Shown: piece by piece, positions 35,578-45,536 of the stretch | Layout of the letters: every line of letters begins with the position of its first letter | Numbering within the stretch: the first letter of the stretch is position 1 | Source of the DNA: Acinetobacter piscicola | GTDB taxonomy: Bacteria; Pseudomonadota; Gammaproteobacteria; Pseudomonadales; Moraxellaceae | Direction: 5' to 3' | NCBI RefSeq assembly: GCF_002233755.1 | Contig: NZ_KZ268705.1 | Location: forward strand, 1 to 64,000 | Length of the DNA stretch: 64,000 bases | Made by a program: the position numbers and the translations under genes | The notes under the pieces: generated by a model | Seen by the model: only the letters and a program-made list of their open reading frames with translations | Database searches by the model: none | What the model was told of the DNA's origin: nothing

Positions 35578-36963
35578 TTGACAAATATCCCTGGGACTCA
35601 ATCGGCAGCTAAACTGCAAAAAACGCTTGGCTTTTGGCACATCATTATTATTGGTTTGGCATATATCCAACCCATGACCCTATTTGATACTTTTGGTTTA
35701 GTATCTGAAGAAAGTCATTATCACGTTCCAACGTCTTATATTATTGCACTGATTGCAATTTTATTTACATCCATTAGCTATGGTCATATGATCCGCCGTT
35801 ATCCTTCGTCGGGTTCTGCATATACCTATGCGCAAAAATCTATTCACCCGAATGTCGGCTTTATGGTCGGTTGGTCATCTTGGTTAGATTATTTACTCTC
35901 ACCAATGGTCAATATCATTCTTGCTGTGATTTATTTGGAAGCACTCTTCCCTGAAATCAACCATTGGGTTTGGGTGATTGGTTTAACTGTTGTAATGACT
36001 GTAGTGAATTTACGTGGTGCTAAATTCGTTGCAAACTTTAACAGTCTGATTGTCTTTGTACAGCTGGGTGTGATTGCTTACTTCACATGGATGGTTTATC
36101 AACTTCTTGCAAGTGGTGTCAATGCTGATGGTACTTTGGTCAACGCCAAATATCAGTTATGGAGTTTAGAGCCATTTTGGAATGAGATGACTGCATTAGG
36201 CCCACTAATCACTGGTGCAACATTACTGTGCTTCTCGTTCACAGGCTTCGATTCATTGAGTTCTCTTGCTGAAGAAACCAAAGATACTGAAAAGACATTA
36301 CCACGTGCAATTTTCATGACTGCATTATTTGCTGGTGTGATCTTTATCATCAGTACTTACTTCATGCAAATTTACTTTCCGAATGATCCTAAAACCTACT
36401 TTGAAGATGTTGCTGCGACGCAACCAGATATTCTTCTAGCAGTGGGTGGTGCTGCCTTCAAAACAGTTGTGCTGTATTTTGCAATTGTGACTGTCATGGC
36501 TTCGGGGATTTCAGCACACGCCGGTGTATCACGTTTGATGTATGTGATGGGTCGTGATGGGGTGATTAATAAGAAAATCTTTGGTCATATTAGTCCAAAA
36601 AGCTTTACCCCTTCTTACAACATTTTGATCGTGGGTGCTGTAGCTTTAACTGCTGGCTTTATGGATCTTGATATTGTTATTTCAATGATCAGTTTTGGTG
36701 CTTTAACTGCATTTACATTTGTAAATTTATCGGTGATTTCACGCTATGCGCTGCGTGATGGCCGTACCAAAACATTTAAAGATATTTTAAGCTTTGTGAT
36801 TATTCCTTTGCTTGGTTTTATTAGTATCTTTGCAATGTGGCTTGAAATTGAAGAAACCGCTTTAAAATTCGGTTTGTGGTGGGCGATGTTCGGTATCCTT
36901 TACTTGGGTTATAAAACCAAAGGTTTCCGTTACCCTGCTCCACAACATAATGAACATGAATAA
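35578..36963 (+). CDS. APC-family amino-acid/polyamine permease (PuuP-like)
   Basis: A 461-residue transporter with about twelve membrane helices. The N-terminus (KLQKTLGFWHIIIIGLAYIQ) and FSFTGFDSLSSLAEETKD in the middle are typical of the APC superfamily and resemble putrescine importers. The start is TTG with AAGAGGA 8 bases upstream; no ATG is available nearby. It is monocistronic with a terminator at 36991. The substrate is inferred only. Confidence 0.88.
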   Translation: MTNIPGTQSAAKLQKTLGFWHIIIIGLAYIQPMTLFDTFGLVSEESHYHVPTSYIIALIAILFTSISYGHMIRRYPSSGSAYTYAQKSIHPNVGFMVGWSSWLDYLLSPMVNIILAVIYLEALFPEINHWVWVIGLTVVMTVVNLRGAKFVANFNSLIVFVQLGVIAYFTWMVYQLLASGVNADGTLVNAKYQLWSLEPFWNEMTALGPLITGATLLCFSFTGFDSLSSLAEETKDTEKTLPRAIFMTALFAGVIFIISTYFMQIYFPNDPKTYFEDVAATQPDILLAVGGAAFKTVVLYFAIVTVMASGISAHAGVSRLMYVMGRDGVINKKIFGHISPKSFTPSYNILIVGAVALTAGFMDLDIVISMISFGALTAFTFVNLSVISRYALRDGRTKTFKDILSFVIIPLLGFISIFAMWLEIEETALKFGLWWAMFGILYLGYKTKGFRYPAPQHNEHE

Positions 36964-36990
36964 GCTTTCGCTTGCATGATTCAAAATCGA

Positions 36991-37020
36991 CAAAAGGCGC
37001 ATTATGCGCCTTTTGTTTTT
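36991..37020 (+). terminator. Terminator after the APC permease gene
   Basis: A 10-bp stem CAAAAGGCGC/GCGCCTTTTG with T-run. Confidence 0.9.
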
Positions 37021-37041
37021 CATTCGATTTAGTGCTTAGCT

Positions 37042-37596
37042 TTAAGCTGAAAATTTATTCACAATTGCTTGAACACGTTTTGCATAAAGTTTCGCTGTTT
37101 CTAAATCACCTGAAGGAATTTCGCTTACACTTGCATCTGCTGGAGATTGAACCAGTAAGCCTACAGAACCACCCAGATTATTCACATCAGCACGCGTCGC
37201 GGCTTTGGTATTTGATGGCGCAAGACCTAAACTCACCCAAATACCACCGTGTTGTGAAGCCAGTGTTTGTAAGCTGATTAAAGTCACTTGTTTATCACCG
37301 TTCATACTTGCACTATTAGTAAAGCCAGCAAATACTTTATCTTTCCAACCTTGGGTAAACCAAATTTTAGACGTTGCATCAGCAAACTTTTTAAACTGCC
37401 AAGGCACGCCTGCCATATACGTTGGTGCACCAAAAACAATACCTTGAGCAGCATTCAGCTTGTCCCAAGCATCTTCAGCAATATTGCCCTCCTGATCAAC
37501 CTCAATCAATTGCGCATCAATTTCATGTGCAAATGTTTCTGCAATGACTTTGGTATGACCATAACCTGAATAATAAACAACAGCGATATTTGACAT
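37042..37596 (-). CDS. Flavodoxin-family / WrbA-like NAD(P)H:quinone oxidoreductase, paralogue 2
   Basis: A 184-residue FMN protein. IAVVYYSGYGHTKVIAETFA is the phosphate-binding loop, and FGAPTYMAGVPWQFKKFAD and AGFTNSASMNGDKQVTLISL are the isoalloxazine-contact loops. GAGGAATTCATA precedes the ATG. It is downstream of an SDR gene in the same direction, and both lie behind a divergent HxlR regulator, which suggests electrophile or quinone stress control. Paralogue 1 is at 2550. Confidence 0.88.
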   Translation of the reverse strand: MSNIAVVYYSGYGHTKVIAETFAHEIDAQLIEVDQEGNIAEDAWDKLNAAQGIVFGAPTYMAGVPWQFKKFADATSKIWFTQGWKDKVFAGFTNSASMNGDKQVTLISLQTLASQHGGIWVSLGLAPSNTKAATRADVNNLGGSVGLLVQSPADASVSEIPSGDLETAKLYAKRVQAIVNKFSA

Positions 37597-37645
37597 TATG
37601 AATTCCTCATGGATAAACGTTTGGTTTTAAATAAATTTATTAAAA

Positions 37646-38347
37646 TTAAATCTTTACATAACTTGGGATAACTGCGGTTAAATCCTGTTTTAATTTCTGA
37701 GTAGACTCTCCAACCAAAACCTCAAATGCATTTTGTTCAATTCCATCAAAAACTTGTTCTGCAACGGTCTTTGGTGAAATTTTTGGAATGTCCAAAGTCT
37801 GCGTTAAATCCGTATCGATAAAACCAACATGCACGCCCATCACATGTACATTCGACGGACTCAAAGCTTGTCGTGTCGAATTGGTATAAGACCACGCCGC
37901 AGCTTTAGAAATAGCATAACTTGCAAGAAATGTACTCGGTTCCCAAGACACATCAGACAAAATATTGACGATATAACTTTCACTATTTTTCTGCAAAATT
38001 GGAGAGAAATGTTGAGTACTACCGATAACACCATACAAATTGGTTTCTAAGACTTTGCGTGTTGTTGTGATTATTTCTGCATCTACTGGGCTTTGATTTA
38101 ATCGTGCAATTCCTGCATTGTTAATGAGTACATTAACATCACCGCATTCTGCAACTGCTTTTTGAATAGATTCCGTATCTGTAACATCAATCTGAACTGG
38201 AATAATACCGTCTTGGTCAAAACCTACTGTACTACGCATACCTGCATATACTTTTTTAGCACCACGCTGTAATGCTTCTTGGGCTAATACCAATCCTAAT
38301 CCACGATTAGCACCTGTAACAAAAACCACTGCATCTGTTATTTTCAT
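37646..38347 (-). CDS. Short-chain dehydrogenase/reductase
   Basis: A 233-residue NAD(P)-dependent SDR. TGANRGLGLVLA is the cofactor loop, INNAG the structural motif, and YAISKAA holds the catalytic Tyr and Lys; the Ser is in NILSDVSW. It is divergent from the HxlR regulator gene across 180 bases and precedes the flavodoxin gene, so the three probably form one regulon. Confidence 0.92.
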   Translation of the reverse strand: MKITDAVVFVTGANRGLGLVLAQEALQRGAKKVYAGMRSTVGFDQDGIIPVQIDVTDTESIQKAVAECGDVNVLINNAGIARLNQSPVDAEIITTTRKVLETNLYGVIGSTQHFSPILQKNSESYIVNILSDVSWEPSTFLASYAISKAAAWSYTNSTRQALSPSNVHVMGVHVGFIDTDLTQTLDIPKISPKTVAEQVFDGIEQNAFEVLVGESTQKLKQDLTAVIPSYVKI

Positions 38348-38455
38348 TGGACTATGCTCAAAATTGAAGAGTCTTTATTTCATATTGAAGATCATTCGCT
38401 GAACTTCACTCGATTTGATTTAATTATGATATACTTTTGAAACCTAGTATCAATT

Positions 38456-38473
38456 AGTTACTAGTTGGTAACT
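38456..38473. promoter_or_regulatory. Inverted repeat in the SDR/HxlR divergent promoter region
   Basis: AGTTAC and GTAACT spaced by six bases, 55 bases before the hxlR-type start. CCTAGTAT and CTAGTT lie nearby. It is a candidate HxlR operator. Confidence 0.45.
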
Positions 38474-38527
38474 GGTCTCTTTTTTGTATGAATTACATTA
38501 AAATTTTATGATCGAGGTAAATTTAAA

Positions 38528-38938
38528 ATGACTAACGCTTTCAATTTTAATATTTTTCATCCGAATTGCCCTGCTCGATCTTTTTTTGAAAAATTTGCAG
38601 ATAAATGGATTCTATTAATTATTTATTGCTTAGATCAACAGTCTCAGCATTTTAATGAGTTGAAAAAAAACCTTGTAGGAATTTCGCCAAAAGTACTTTC
38701 ACAAAAATTAAAAGTCTTAGAAAGAGACGGTTTTATTTCACGTACCATTCACGAGAATAATGTCATTCGCGTTGAATACGCCCTCACCCCTTTAGGTTTG
38801 GAATTTGCTCAAACAGCATTGTCGTTCAAGATATGGGCAGAAGGAAATATGCAACACGTGATTCGTGCGCAAAGAAAATTTGATGCAGCTCAAATTGAAC
38901 TTGAGCAAAAAACTGAAATAATGACCATAACTGAATAA
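38528..38938 (+). CDS. HxlR-family transcriptional regulator
   Basis: A 136-residue winged-helix regulator. NCPARSFFEKFADKWILLII has the N-terminal Cys that can sense electrophiles in this family. HFNELKKNLVGISPKVLSQKLKVLERDGFI is the DNA-binding domain. It is divergent from the SDR-flavodoxin genes, its probable targets. Confidence 0.92.
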   Translation: MTNAFNFNIFHPNCPARSFFEKFADKWILLIIYCLDQQSQHFNELKKNLVGISPKVLSQKLKVLERDGFISRTIHENNVIRVEYALTPLGLEFAQTALSFKIWAEGNMQHVIRAQRKFDAAQIELEQKTEIMTITE

Positions 38939-39061
38939 GCAAGATGATAAATATTAATTGAGTGTTTAGTATCTACTGATTCAAGAGTATCAAAACTATT
39001 TTTATTGAAAAATTAAGAATTAAGAAAAATTAGAAAAGTTTTACTGTTATAGATTTAAGAT

Positions 39062-39098
39062 ACCAAAGCAAGTTTATGTTTGAACTTGCTTTGGTTTT
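39062..39098 (+). terminator. Terminator between hxlR-type gene and trmL
   Basis: A 13-bp perfect stem ACCAAAGCAAGTT/AACTTGCTTTGGT with an eight-base loop and TTTT after it. Confidence 0.8.
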
Positions 39099-39120
39099 AT
39101 CGCAATATAAATTCAAGGAA

Positions 39121-39600
39121 TTAAACCAATTCTTTAAACCCTTGCTGACGCCATGCTTCATATAAGATCACAGCTGTTGCATTGGATAAATTTAAACTAC
39201 GAGAGTTTGGCGCCATCGGCAGACGAATCCAATGTTGTTGCGGAAACATCATACGAACATCTTCAGGTAAACCACGCGTTTCTGGCCCCATTAACAAAGC
39301 AATCGGACGATTTAAATCTGAGGTATGTGGTGTTTCAGTGCCTTTGGTCGTGAGCGGATAAATTGCGTTCTGGTCGATACCTTGCGCTTCTAAATGAGCC
39401 AAACATTCTGCAAAATTTTCCCAAACTTTCATATGCGCCCATTCATGATAATCCAAACCTGCACGGCGCAGTTTTTTATCATCCAACTCAAACCCCAGTG
39501 GTTTGACCAAATGTAATTGCGCACCAGTATTGGCACATAAACGGATGATATTCCCAGTATTTGCAGGAATTTCAGGTTCAAATAAAACAACATGAATCAC
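39121..39600 (-). CDS. trmL: tRNA (cytidine/uridine-34-2'-O)-methyltransferase TrmL
   Basis: SPOUT-family methyltransferase acting on the wobble base of leucine tRNAs. The 159-residue length is normal. PEIPANTGNIIRLCANTG, RPIALLMGPETRGLP and NSRSLNLSNATAVILYEAWR are the SAM-binding knot motifs. The start is GTG with AGAGAT upstream. It is downstream of cysG, with a cluster of hairpins between them. Confidence 0.95.
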   Translation of the reverse strand: MIHVVLFEPEIPANTGNIIRLCANTGAQLHLVKPLGFELDDKKLRRAGLDYHEWAHMKVWENFAECLAHLEAQGIDQNAIYPLTTKGTETPHTSDLNRPIALLMGPETRGLPEDVRMMFPQQHWIRLPMAPNSRSLNLSNATAVILYEAWRQQGFKELV

Positions 39601-39630
39601 AAGATATCTCTACTTTAAAATCTCCCCGAA

Positions 39631-39672
39631 CCCCGCTTTCTTAAAGCGAGGAACTTCCCCATTTTTAATGGG
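39631..39672. other. Tandem hairpins between trmL and cysG
   Basis: Hairpin 1 pairs CCCCGCTTT with AAAGCGAGG (39631-39651, one mismatch). Hairpin 2 pairs CCCATT with AATGGG (39658-39672) and overlaps the cysG stop codon. The style resembles end hairpins of IS200/IS605 elements, but no transposase is present. They could equally end the cysG transcript. Confidence 0.5.
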
Positions 39673-41056
39673 AGCTTGGGAGGAATTGCCATTGCAACTG
39701 TTCGCGTAAATTCACCACTTCACCAATAATGGTCAAAGTAGGTGCTTGAATATGATTTTCTTCAACTTTTGAAGCAATATCTGCCAAAGTTCCTACCACC
39801 ACTTTTTGGTCTGGCGTTGTACCTTTTGAAATAAGTGCAACAGGCATAGTTGGGCGCTGACCATGTGCAATAAGCTGTTCACAAATTTTTTCCAAGCCTA
39901 CCAAGCCCATATAAAGGACAAGGGTTTGGTTTTCATAAACCAACTCATTCCAAGGTAGCTCAGGTGAACCCTCTTTCAAATGTCCAGTCAAAAAACGAAC
40001 GCTTTGTGCATAATCACGATGAGTGAGTGGAATCCCGGCATAAGCAGAACAACCTGAAGCAGCCGTAATTCCTGGCACAACCTGGAAAGTCACTCCCGCT
40101 TCATAAAGCTCTTGAATTTCTTCACCACCACGCCCAAAGATAAATGGATCACCACCTTTCAAACGACAAACACGTTTACCTTCTGAAGCATATTGAACCA
40201 ATAGTGCATTAATACCATCTTGAGGAACAGAATGATTTGAACGTGCTTTACCTACATAGATTTTAGTCGCATCACGACGACACAATTCTAAAATAGGCGC
40301 TGAAACAAGACGATCGTAAATAACCACATCGGCTTGTTGCATCAATCTGAGCGCTTTTAGGGTTAATAACTCTGGATCGCCCGGCCCTGCACCAATTAGA
40401 TACACTTCGCCTTTTGGTTTTTTCCACTTCGTCAAAGCTTGTTCAATTAGATGATCAGCTTCAACGATATTGTCATTAAACACTTGTTCTTTTAGTGGAC
40501 TTGCATACAAGTCTTCCCAAAAGATACGACGCTCATCAGGATTGATAATCTTTTCTTTAACAACCTTACGCCACTTCCCTGAAAAATCAGCAAGTTTCCC
40601 CATACCATGTGGAATAACAGCTTCTAATTGAGTACGGATTTGACGAGATAAAACAGGAGATGCACCATTGGTAGCAATTGAAACAACCAATGGCGAACGA
40701 TCAATAATCGCTGGCACCATAAAGCGGCAATGCGGAGGGTCATCAACACTATTGACTAAGACATTTAAATCTTCGCACGCTTCAAAAACAGCTTGATTCA
40801 CTGCACTATTATTGGTCGCAGCAATCACTAAACGATAGCTACTGAGGCTAATTTGATCATCAAATTCGGCCTGATGGAATTGTCCCTGAGTTGCATGAAC
40901 AATTTCCAACAAGCTTGGTTCAATTTCAGGTGCAACCACATGAATGATTGCACCTGCTTTTGCAAGCAAAACTGCTTTACGATAGGCAATATGCCCACCA
41001 CCGACAATCAGACAAGGTTGCCCTTGTAGCTTTAACGAGATTGGGAAAATTTCCAC
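39665..41056 (-). CDS. cysG: Siroheme synthase CysG (trifunctional)
   Basis: Converts uroporphyrinogen III to siroheme for sulfite reductase. The N-terminal half is the dehydrogenase/ferrochelatase domain (PCLIVGGGHIAYRKAVLLAKAG; ATNGASPVLSRQIR). The C-terminal half is the methyltransferase (VYLIGAGPGDPELLTLKALR; RLKGGDPFIFGRGGEE). The start is GTG at 41056 with GAGGAA upstream, giving 463 residues; an ATG at 41095 would add 13 unrelated residues. Confidence 0.96.
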   Translation of the reverse strand: MEIFPISLKLQGQPCLIVGGGHIAYRKAVLLAKAGAIIHVVAPEIEPSLLEIVHATQGQFHQAEFDDQISLSSYRLVIAATNNSAVNQAVFEACEDLNVLVNSVDDPPHCRFMVPAIIDRSPLVVSIATNGASPVLSRQIRTQLEAVIPHGMGKLADFSGKWRKVVKEKIINPDERRIFWEDLYASPLKEQVFNDNIVEADHLIEQALTKWKKPKGEVYLIGAGPGDPELLTLKALRLMQQADVVIYDRLVSAPILELCRRDATKIYVGKARSNHSVPQDGINALLVQYASEGKRVCRLKGGDPFIFGRGGEEIQELYEAGVTFQVVPGITAASGCSAYAGIPLTHRDYAQSVRFLTGHLKEGSPELPWNELVYENQTLVLYMGLVGLEKICEQLIAHGQRPTMPVALISKGTTPDQKVVVGTLADIASKVEENHIQAPTLTIIGEVVNLREQLQWQFLPSSH

Positions 41057-41137
41057 AGTGTTCCTCAAAAGTTCAAATCTGATTGTACTAAGCAATTTTT
41101 GTGCACAAAACTAAGTCATTTATCAACTTATTTATAT

Positions 41138-42481
<1,344 letters not shown>

Positions 42482-42516
42482 TTACACAGACATGAATTGT
42501 GTGATTTGACAACAAA

Positions 42517-43323
42517 TTATGGTGTTATAGGCTTTTCAACTACAGGTTCTACTTGCGGTAAGCTTGGTAAATATTCAGGTTTAATCAAATCTTTCGCCAC
42601 TTGATACGGCAATTTGAGTTCTGGCATCCCATCTGCATAAGACGTTAATTCATATAATGGATACACAAAAACAATACCGTTTACACCGTAATAATAATTA
42701 TCACTCAATTGTAACTTTTCACGAGTAATGTCTTTTTGAATCAACCAATTTGCATTGGCATCATAGAGTTGCTCTGCCACTTTTGCTTCGACATTTGGTT
42801 TTAAAATGTCTGTAAGCGCTAAACGCTTCTTGGTATTCAAATCAAAAGTTACATATTCATTGTGATACATGCCATGTGCAGCACCTGCTGAATAACTATA
42901 AGTTTGAATTACAAAAGTCGCTAAATTATTTTGCTGAGAAATAAAACGTACATAAATTGAATTTTGACTTAAACCTTTAGATGAAGACTCTGCTTCACTA
43001 TTGACCTGAGCACTCGCATGACCTTGCTCAAAAGCATTCGGTATATCTTTTTTAATCCGAGTTAGGAAATAATCATCAATCCAAGCCACATTCGACTTCA
43101 CTGTTTGTAAATCGTATTGAATACAACCGTCTTCATCGCAAAACTGTTTTTTGGGAATTTCAACACGTTCAACTTTAGCTTGAATCAGTGGAATCGCTTC
43201 TACTTGATGCTGAGTCGCTGCTTGCTCTGCTTGAGGTGCAGGCTTTTCTTGACATGCTGTAAGCATAAACATCGTCGATAAAAGAGATGAAAAAATCAAA
43301 CCACTTTTAAAATTTACTTTCAT
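42517..43323 (-). CDS. DUF3298 (RsiV-type) lipoprotein
   Basis: A 268-residue predicted lipoprotein with lipobox MLTAC (Cys24). The mature part has the DUF3298 features: YSYSAGAAHGMYHNEYVTFDL and C-terminal VYPLYELTSYADGMPELKLP. Related domains occur in RsiV anti-sigma factors, which bind lysozyme, but no transmembrane anchor or sigma gene is here. The function is unknown. Confidence 0.85.
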   Translation of the reverse strand: MKVNFKSGLIFSSLLSTMFMLTACQEKPAPQAEQAATQHQVEAIPLIQAKVERVEIPKKQFCDEDGCIQYDLQTVKSNVAWIDDYFLTRIKKDIPNAFEQGHASAQVNSEAESSSKGLSQNSIYVRFISQQNNLATFVIQTYSYSAGAAHGMYHNEYVTFDLNTKKRLALTDILKPNVEAKVAEQLYDANANWLIQKDITREKLQLSDNYYYGVNGIVFVYPLYELTSYADGMPELKLPYQVAKDLIKPEYLPSLPQVEPVVEKPITP

Positions 43324-43573
43324 TTCTATATCTTTAAAGCATATTAATTAATGAGCCTATCATAAAACTAGAAACCACAAATTAATATTCATAATTGTTA
43401 ATTATTGAAATTCTGTTGATTTTTCCGACATATACAACATTTCATTTTTGATTTTCAAGCCTTTGTTTGAGCATAAAATCTCCTTCAATGTAAGGTATTT
43501 TATTTACGAATAAATATTCATCATCTCAAAAAATCATCACTTCGTAAGCTCTGCTGTTCTCCCAATGAGGTAT

Positions 43574-43597
43574 AAAAAAAGCAATCCGAAGATTGCT
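43574..43597 (-). terminator. Terminator after lolA
   Basis: On the minus strand AGCAATC-TTCG-GATTGCT, a UUCG-type tetraloop hairpin, is followed by seven T residues. Confidence 0.93.
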
Positions 43598-43616
43598 CAT
43601 TAAACAGATCAAAAAC

Positions 43617-44312
43617 TTATTGATCAATAATATCTGTACCTTTAGGTGGTACAAAATTAAAGGTTGAGGCAGGAATCGATGCATTCACTTGGACATTGTT
43701 AAAACGCACTGTGGTTGTTTGCCCCAATGAATCTTGTAAGATCATTAAGGATGGTGCATTTTTCGCTCCAAAGCTAATCGTCAAACTTTGGAAAGCACCA
43801 TCTTTTTGTTTTGGATACAAGGTGTAGTAAGTCTTAGCAGCATTGGGTTGAGTAATTCGATATGCTTTTTGAATCTGTTGTGTGTTACCACTCAATAACA
43901 ATGCAGGTGTATTGGCAACTTGCTCATCTAAGCTTTGACGAACTGCTTGCTCTAAATCAGGATCATAAATCCAAACTGTTTTACCTGAAGTCACAATGGT
44001 TTGTTTTGCAGGTGTCGTTGTTTGCCAATAGAATTTACCAGGGCGCTCCACTTTCATCAAACCTTTAAAGGTCTGATTCATATGTTGTGCAGTCAAACCT
44101 TTCTTCTGAGCAACTTTACTTGATTGAGTAACTTTCGTACTTTGCTCAAAATCTGCTGTAAAGCTTTTTACACCACTTAATTGGCGTACTAAATTTGCAG
44201 TCGCTTGTTGCTCCGACGCAGCAGATGCTGCAAAAACTGTTGTGCTCATTACAGGTGCAAGCATAGTCGCACTGATTGCTACTGCACCCATCGTTTTACG
44301 AAGCATATTCAT
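43617..44312 (-). CDS. lolA: Outer-membrane lipoprotein carrier LolA
   Basis: Periplasmic chaperone that takes lipoproteins from LolCDE to LolB. The 231-residue protein has a cleavable signal peptide ending near VFAASA. The mature part has VKSFTADFEQS, FKGLMKVERPGKFYWQT and IYDPDLEQAVRQSLD. An insert rich in K/Q (about residues 60-80) separates the first strands. It is monocistronic. Confidence 0.93.
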   Translation of the reverse strand: MNMLRKTMGAVAISATMLAPVMSTTVFAASAASEQQATANLVRQLSGVKSFTADFEQSTKVTQSSKVAQKKGLTAQHMNQTFKGLMKVERPGKFYWQTTTPAKQTIVTSGKTVWIYDPDLEQAVRQSLDEQVANTPALLLSGNTQQIQKAYRITQPNAAKTYYTLYPKQKDGAFQSLTISFGAKNAPSLMILQDSLGQTTTVRFNNVQVNASIPASTFNFVPPKGTDIIDQ

Positions 44313-44477
44313 AAATTCACCTTTTATATATTTGCGTCATCGCAATTTGTAAGATGGTTCATCATAAACTAAATTTTAGCGCTAATATTAGAGAAAATAA
44401 GAGGTTTTGTATTGTTATTGGTGCAAAATGTAGAAAATATTCATCATGATGGAGATATGTTTTTAATTTTCAGACAT

Positions 44478-44501
44478 AAAAAAACCCGCAATTAAGCGGG
44501 T
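44478..44501 (-). terminator. Terminator after rpmA
   Basis: On the minus strand ACCCGC/GCGGGT with a six-base loop and a T-run. Confidence 0.85.
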
Positions 44502-44520
44502 CTTTTAGAACTCTTAAAAC

Positions 44521-44778
44521 TTATGCAGTTTCAACAGTTACGTAGCGACGGCCAAACTGACCCTTCACTTCGAATTTGATTACGCCGTCAGCAGTAGCGA
44601 ACAAAGTATGGTCACGGCCCATACCTACGTTTGCACCAGCGTGGAATTCTGTACCACGTTGACGAACGATAATGTTACCAGCAGTCACAGCTTGACCACC
44701 GTACATTTTAACACCTAACATTTTAGGGTTCGAGTCACGACCGTTCTTAGTCGAACCACCGGCTTTTTTAGTTGCCAT
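44521..44778 (-). CDS. rpmA: 50S ribosomal protein L27
   Basis: An 85-residue protein whose N-terminus ([19 protein letters not shown]) reaches the peptidyl-transferase centre. [20 protein letters not shown] is diagnostic. It is translated 19 bases behind rplU, in the universal rplU-rpmA order. It has no cleavable N-terminal extension of the Firmicute type. Confidence 0.98.
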   Translation of the reverse strand: MATKKAGGSTKNGRDSNPKMLGVKMYGGQAVTAGNIIVRQRGTEFHAGANVGMGRDHTLFATADGVIKFEVKGQFGRRYVTVETA

Positions 44779-44797
44779 GTCTATTTACTCCTAGTGA

Positions 44798-45109
44798 TTA
44801 GCCTGCGATCGCAGTAATTTTCAACTCGGTATACCATTGACGGTGACCTTGTTGTTTACGGTAATGTTTACGACGACGCATTTTAACAATACGGATTTTG
44901 TCGTGACGACCATGACCAACCACTTCTGCAGTTACTTTTGCGCCAGCAACAACTGGAGCACCGATTTGAATGCTTTCGCCATTCACAACCATTAATACAT
45001 CGTTAAATGTAATCGTTGCGCCAGTTTCAGCTTTCAACAATTCAACTTTAAGGGTTTCACCCTCAACAACACGGTGCTGTTTACCACCGCTTTGGATTAC
45101 TGCGTACAT
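44798..45109 (-). CDS. rplU: 50S ribosomal protein L21
   Basis: A 103-residue protein starting [14 protein letters not shown], the conserved N-terminus. The upstream in-frame ATG (45121) adds four residues and is not the family start. [20 protein letters not shown] is the basic rRNA-binding tail. A sigma-70 promoter about 90 bases upstream leaves an untranslated leader. Confidence 0.98.
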   Translation of the reverse strand: MYAVIQSGGKQHRVVEGETLKVELLKAETGATITFNDVLMVVNGESIQIGAPVVAGAKVTAEVVGHGRHDKIRIVKMRRRKHYRKQQGHRQWYTELKITAIAG

Positions 45110-45199
45110 ATCGTACTCCAACTTACCCGTGTCGTCGTGCCGATAAAGGAATATACCGATCTTAATACGAACGCCACTGGGGGTTATACAAGGGCAAAG

Positions 45200-45228
45200 A
45201 TTTTAAGTGATAATGAATTAAACAACAA
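45200..45228 (-). promoter_or_regulatory. Promoter of rplU-rpmA
   Basis: On the minus strand TTGTTG, a 17-base spacer and TAAAAT. The predicted start leaves a leader of about 85 nt before rplU. Confidence 0.65.
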
Positions 45229-45536
45229 GTCATTTTCATCAAATAATAGTATTGTGTGCTAAATAATCAAGCCTGAATATTCATTTTAAGACTCACCCAT
45301 TGAATATATAGAATTTTTTTTGAAGTATTACAAAAATTGAAATAGATTTTTAAAACAAATCCGCTACTATGTAGCACAAAAGAATGACTGACTAAATGCG
45401 TGTTGTTTTACCTATACTTGGACATTTAAAGAACAAATCATTAGTATTCAGCACAATGACTGTTTTCTATAGCAACATTTATTGACGTTAATTGTTACAC
45501 TCACACTTAAACGCATTTGCATGAGGCCTCCTCTCT
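45229..45536. other. rplU-ispB divergent intergenic region
   Basis: About 300 AT-rich bases with no ORF. A short palindrome GCTAC-TAT-GTAGC lies at 45363. The ispB promoter must lie here but no strong consensus was found. Confidence 0.4.

Noticed and set aside
36972..37277. 101-codon plus-strand ORF after the APC gene
   Set aside because: It begins inside the terminator region and lies antisense to the flavodoxin gene.
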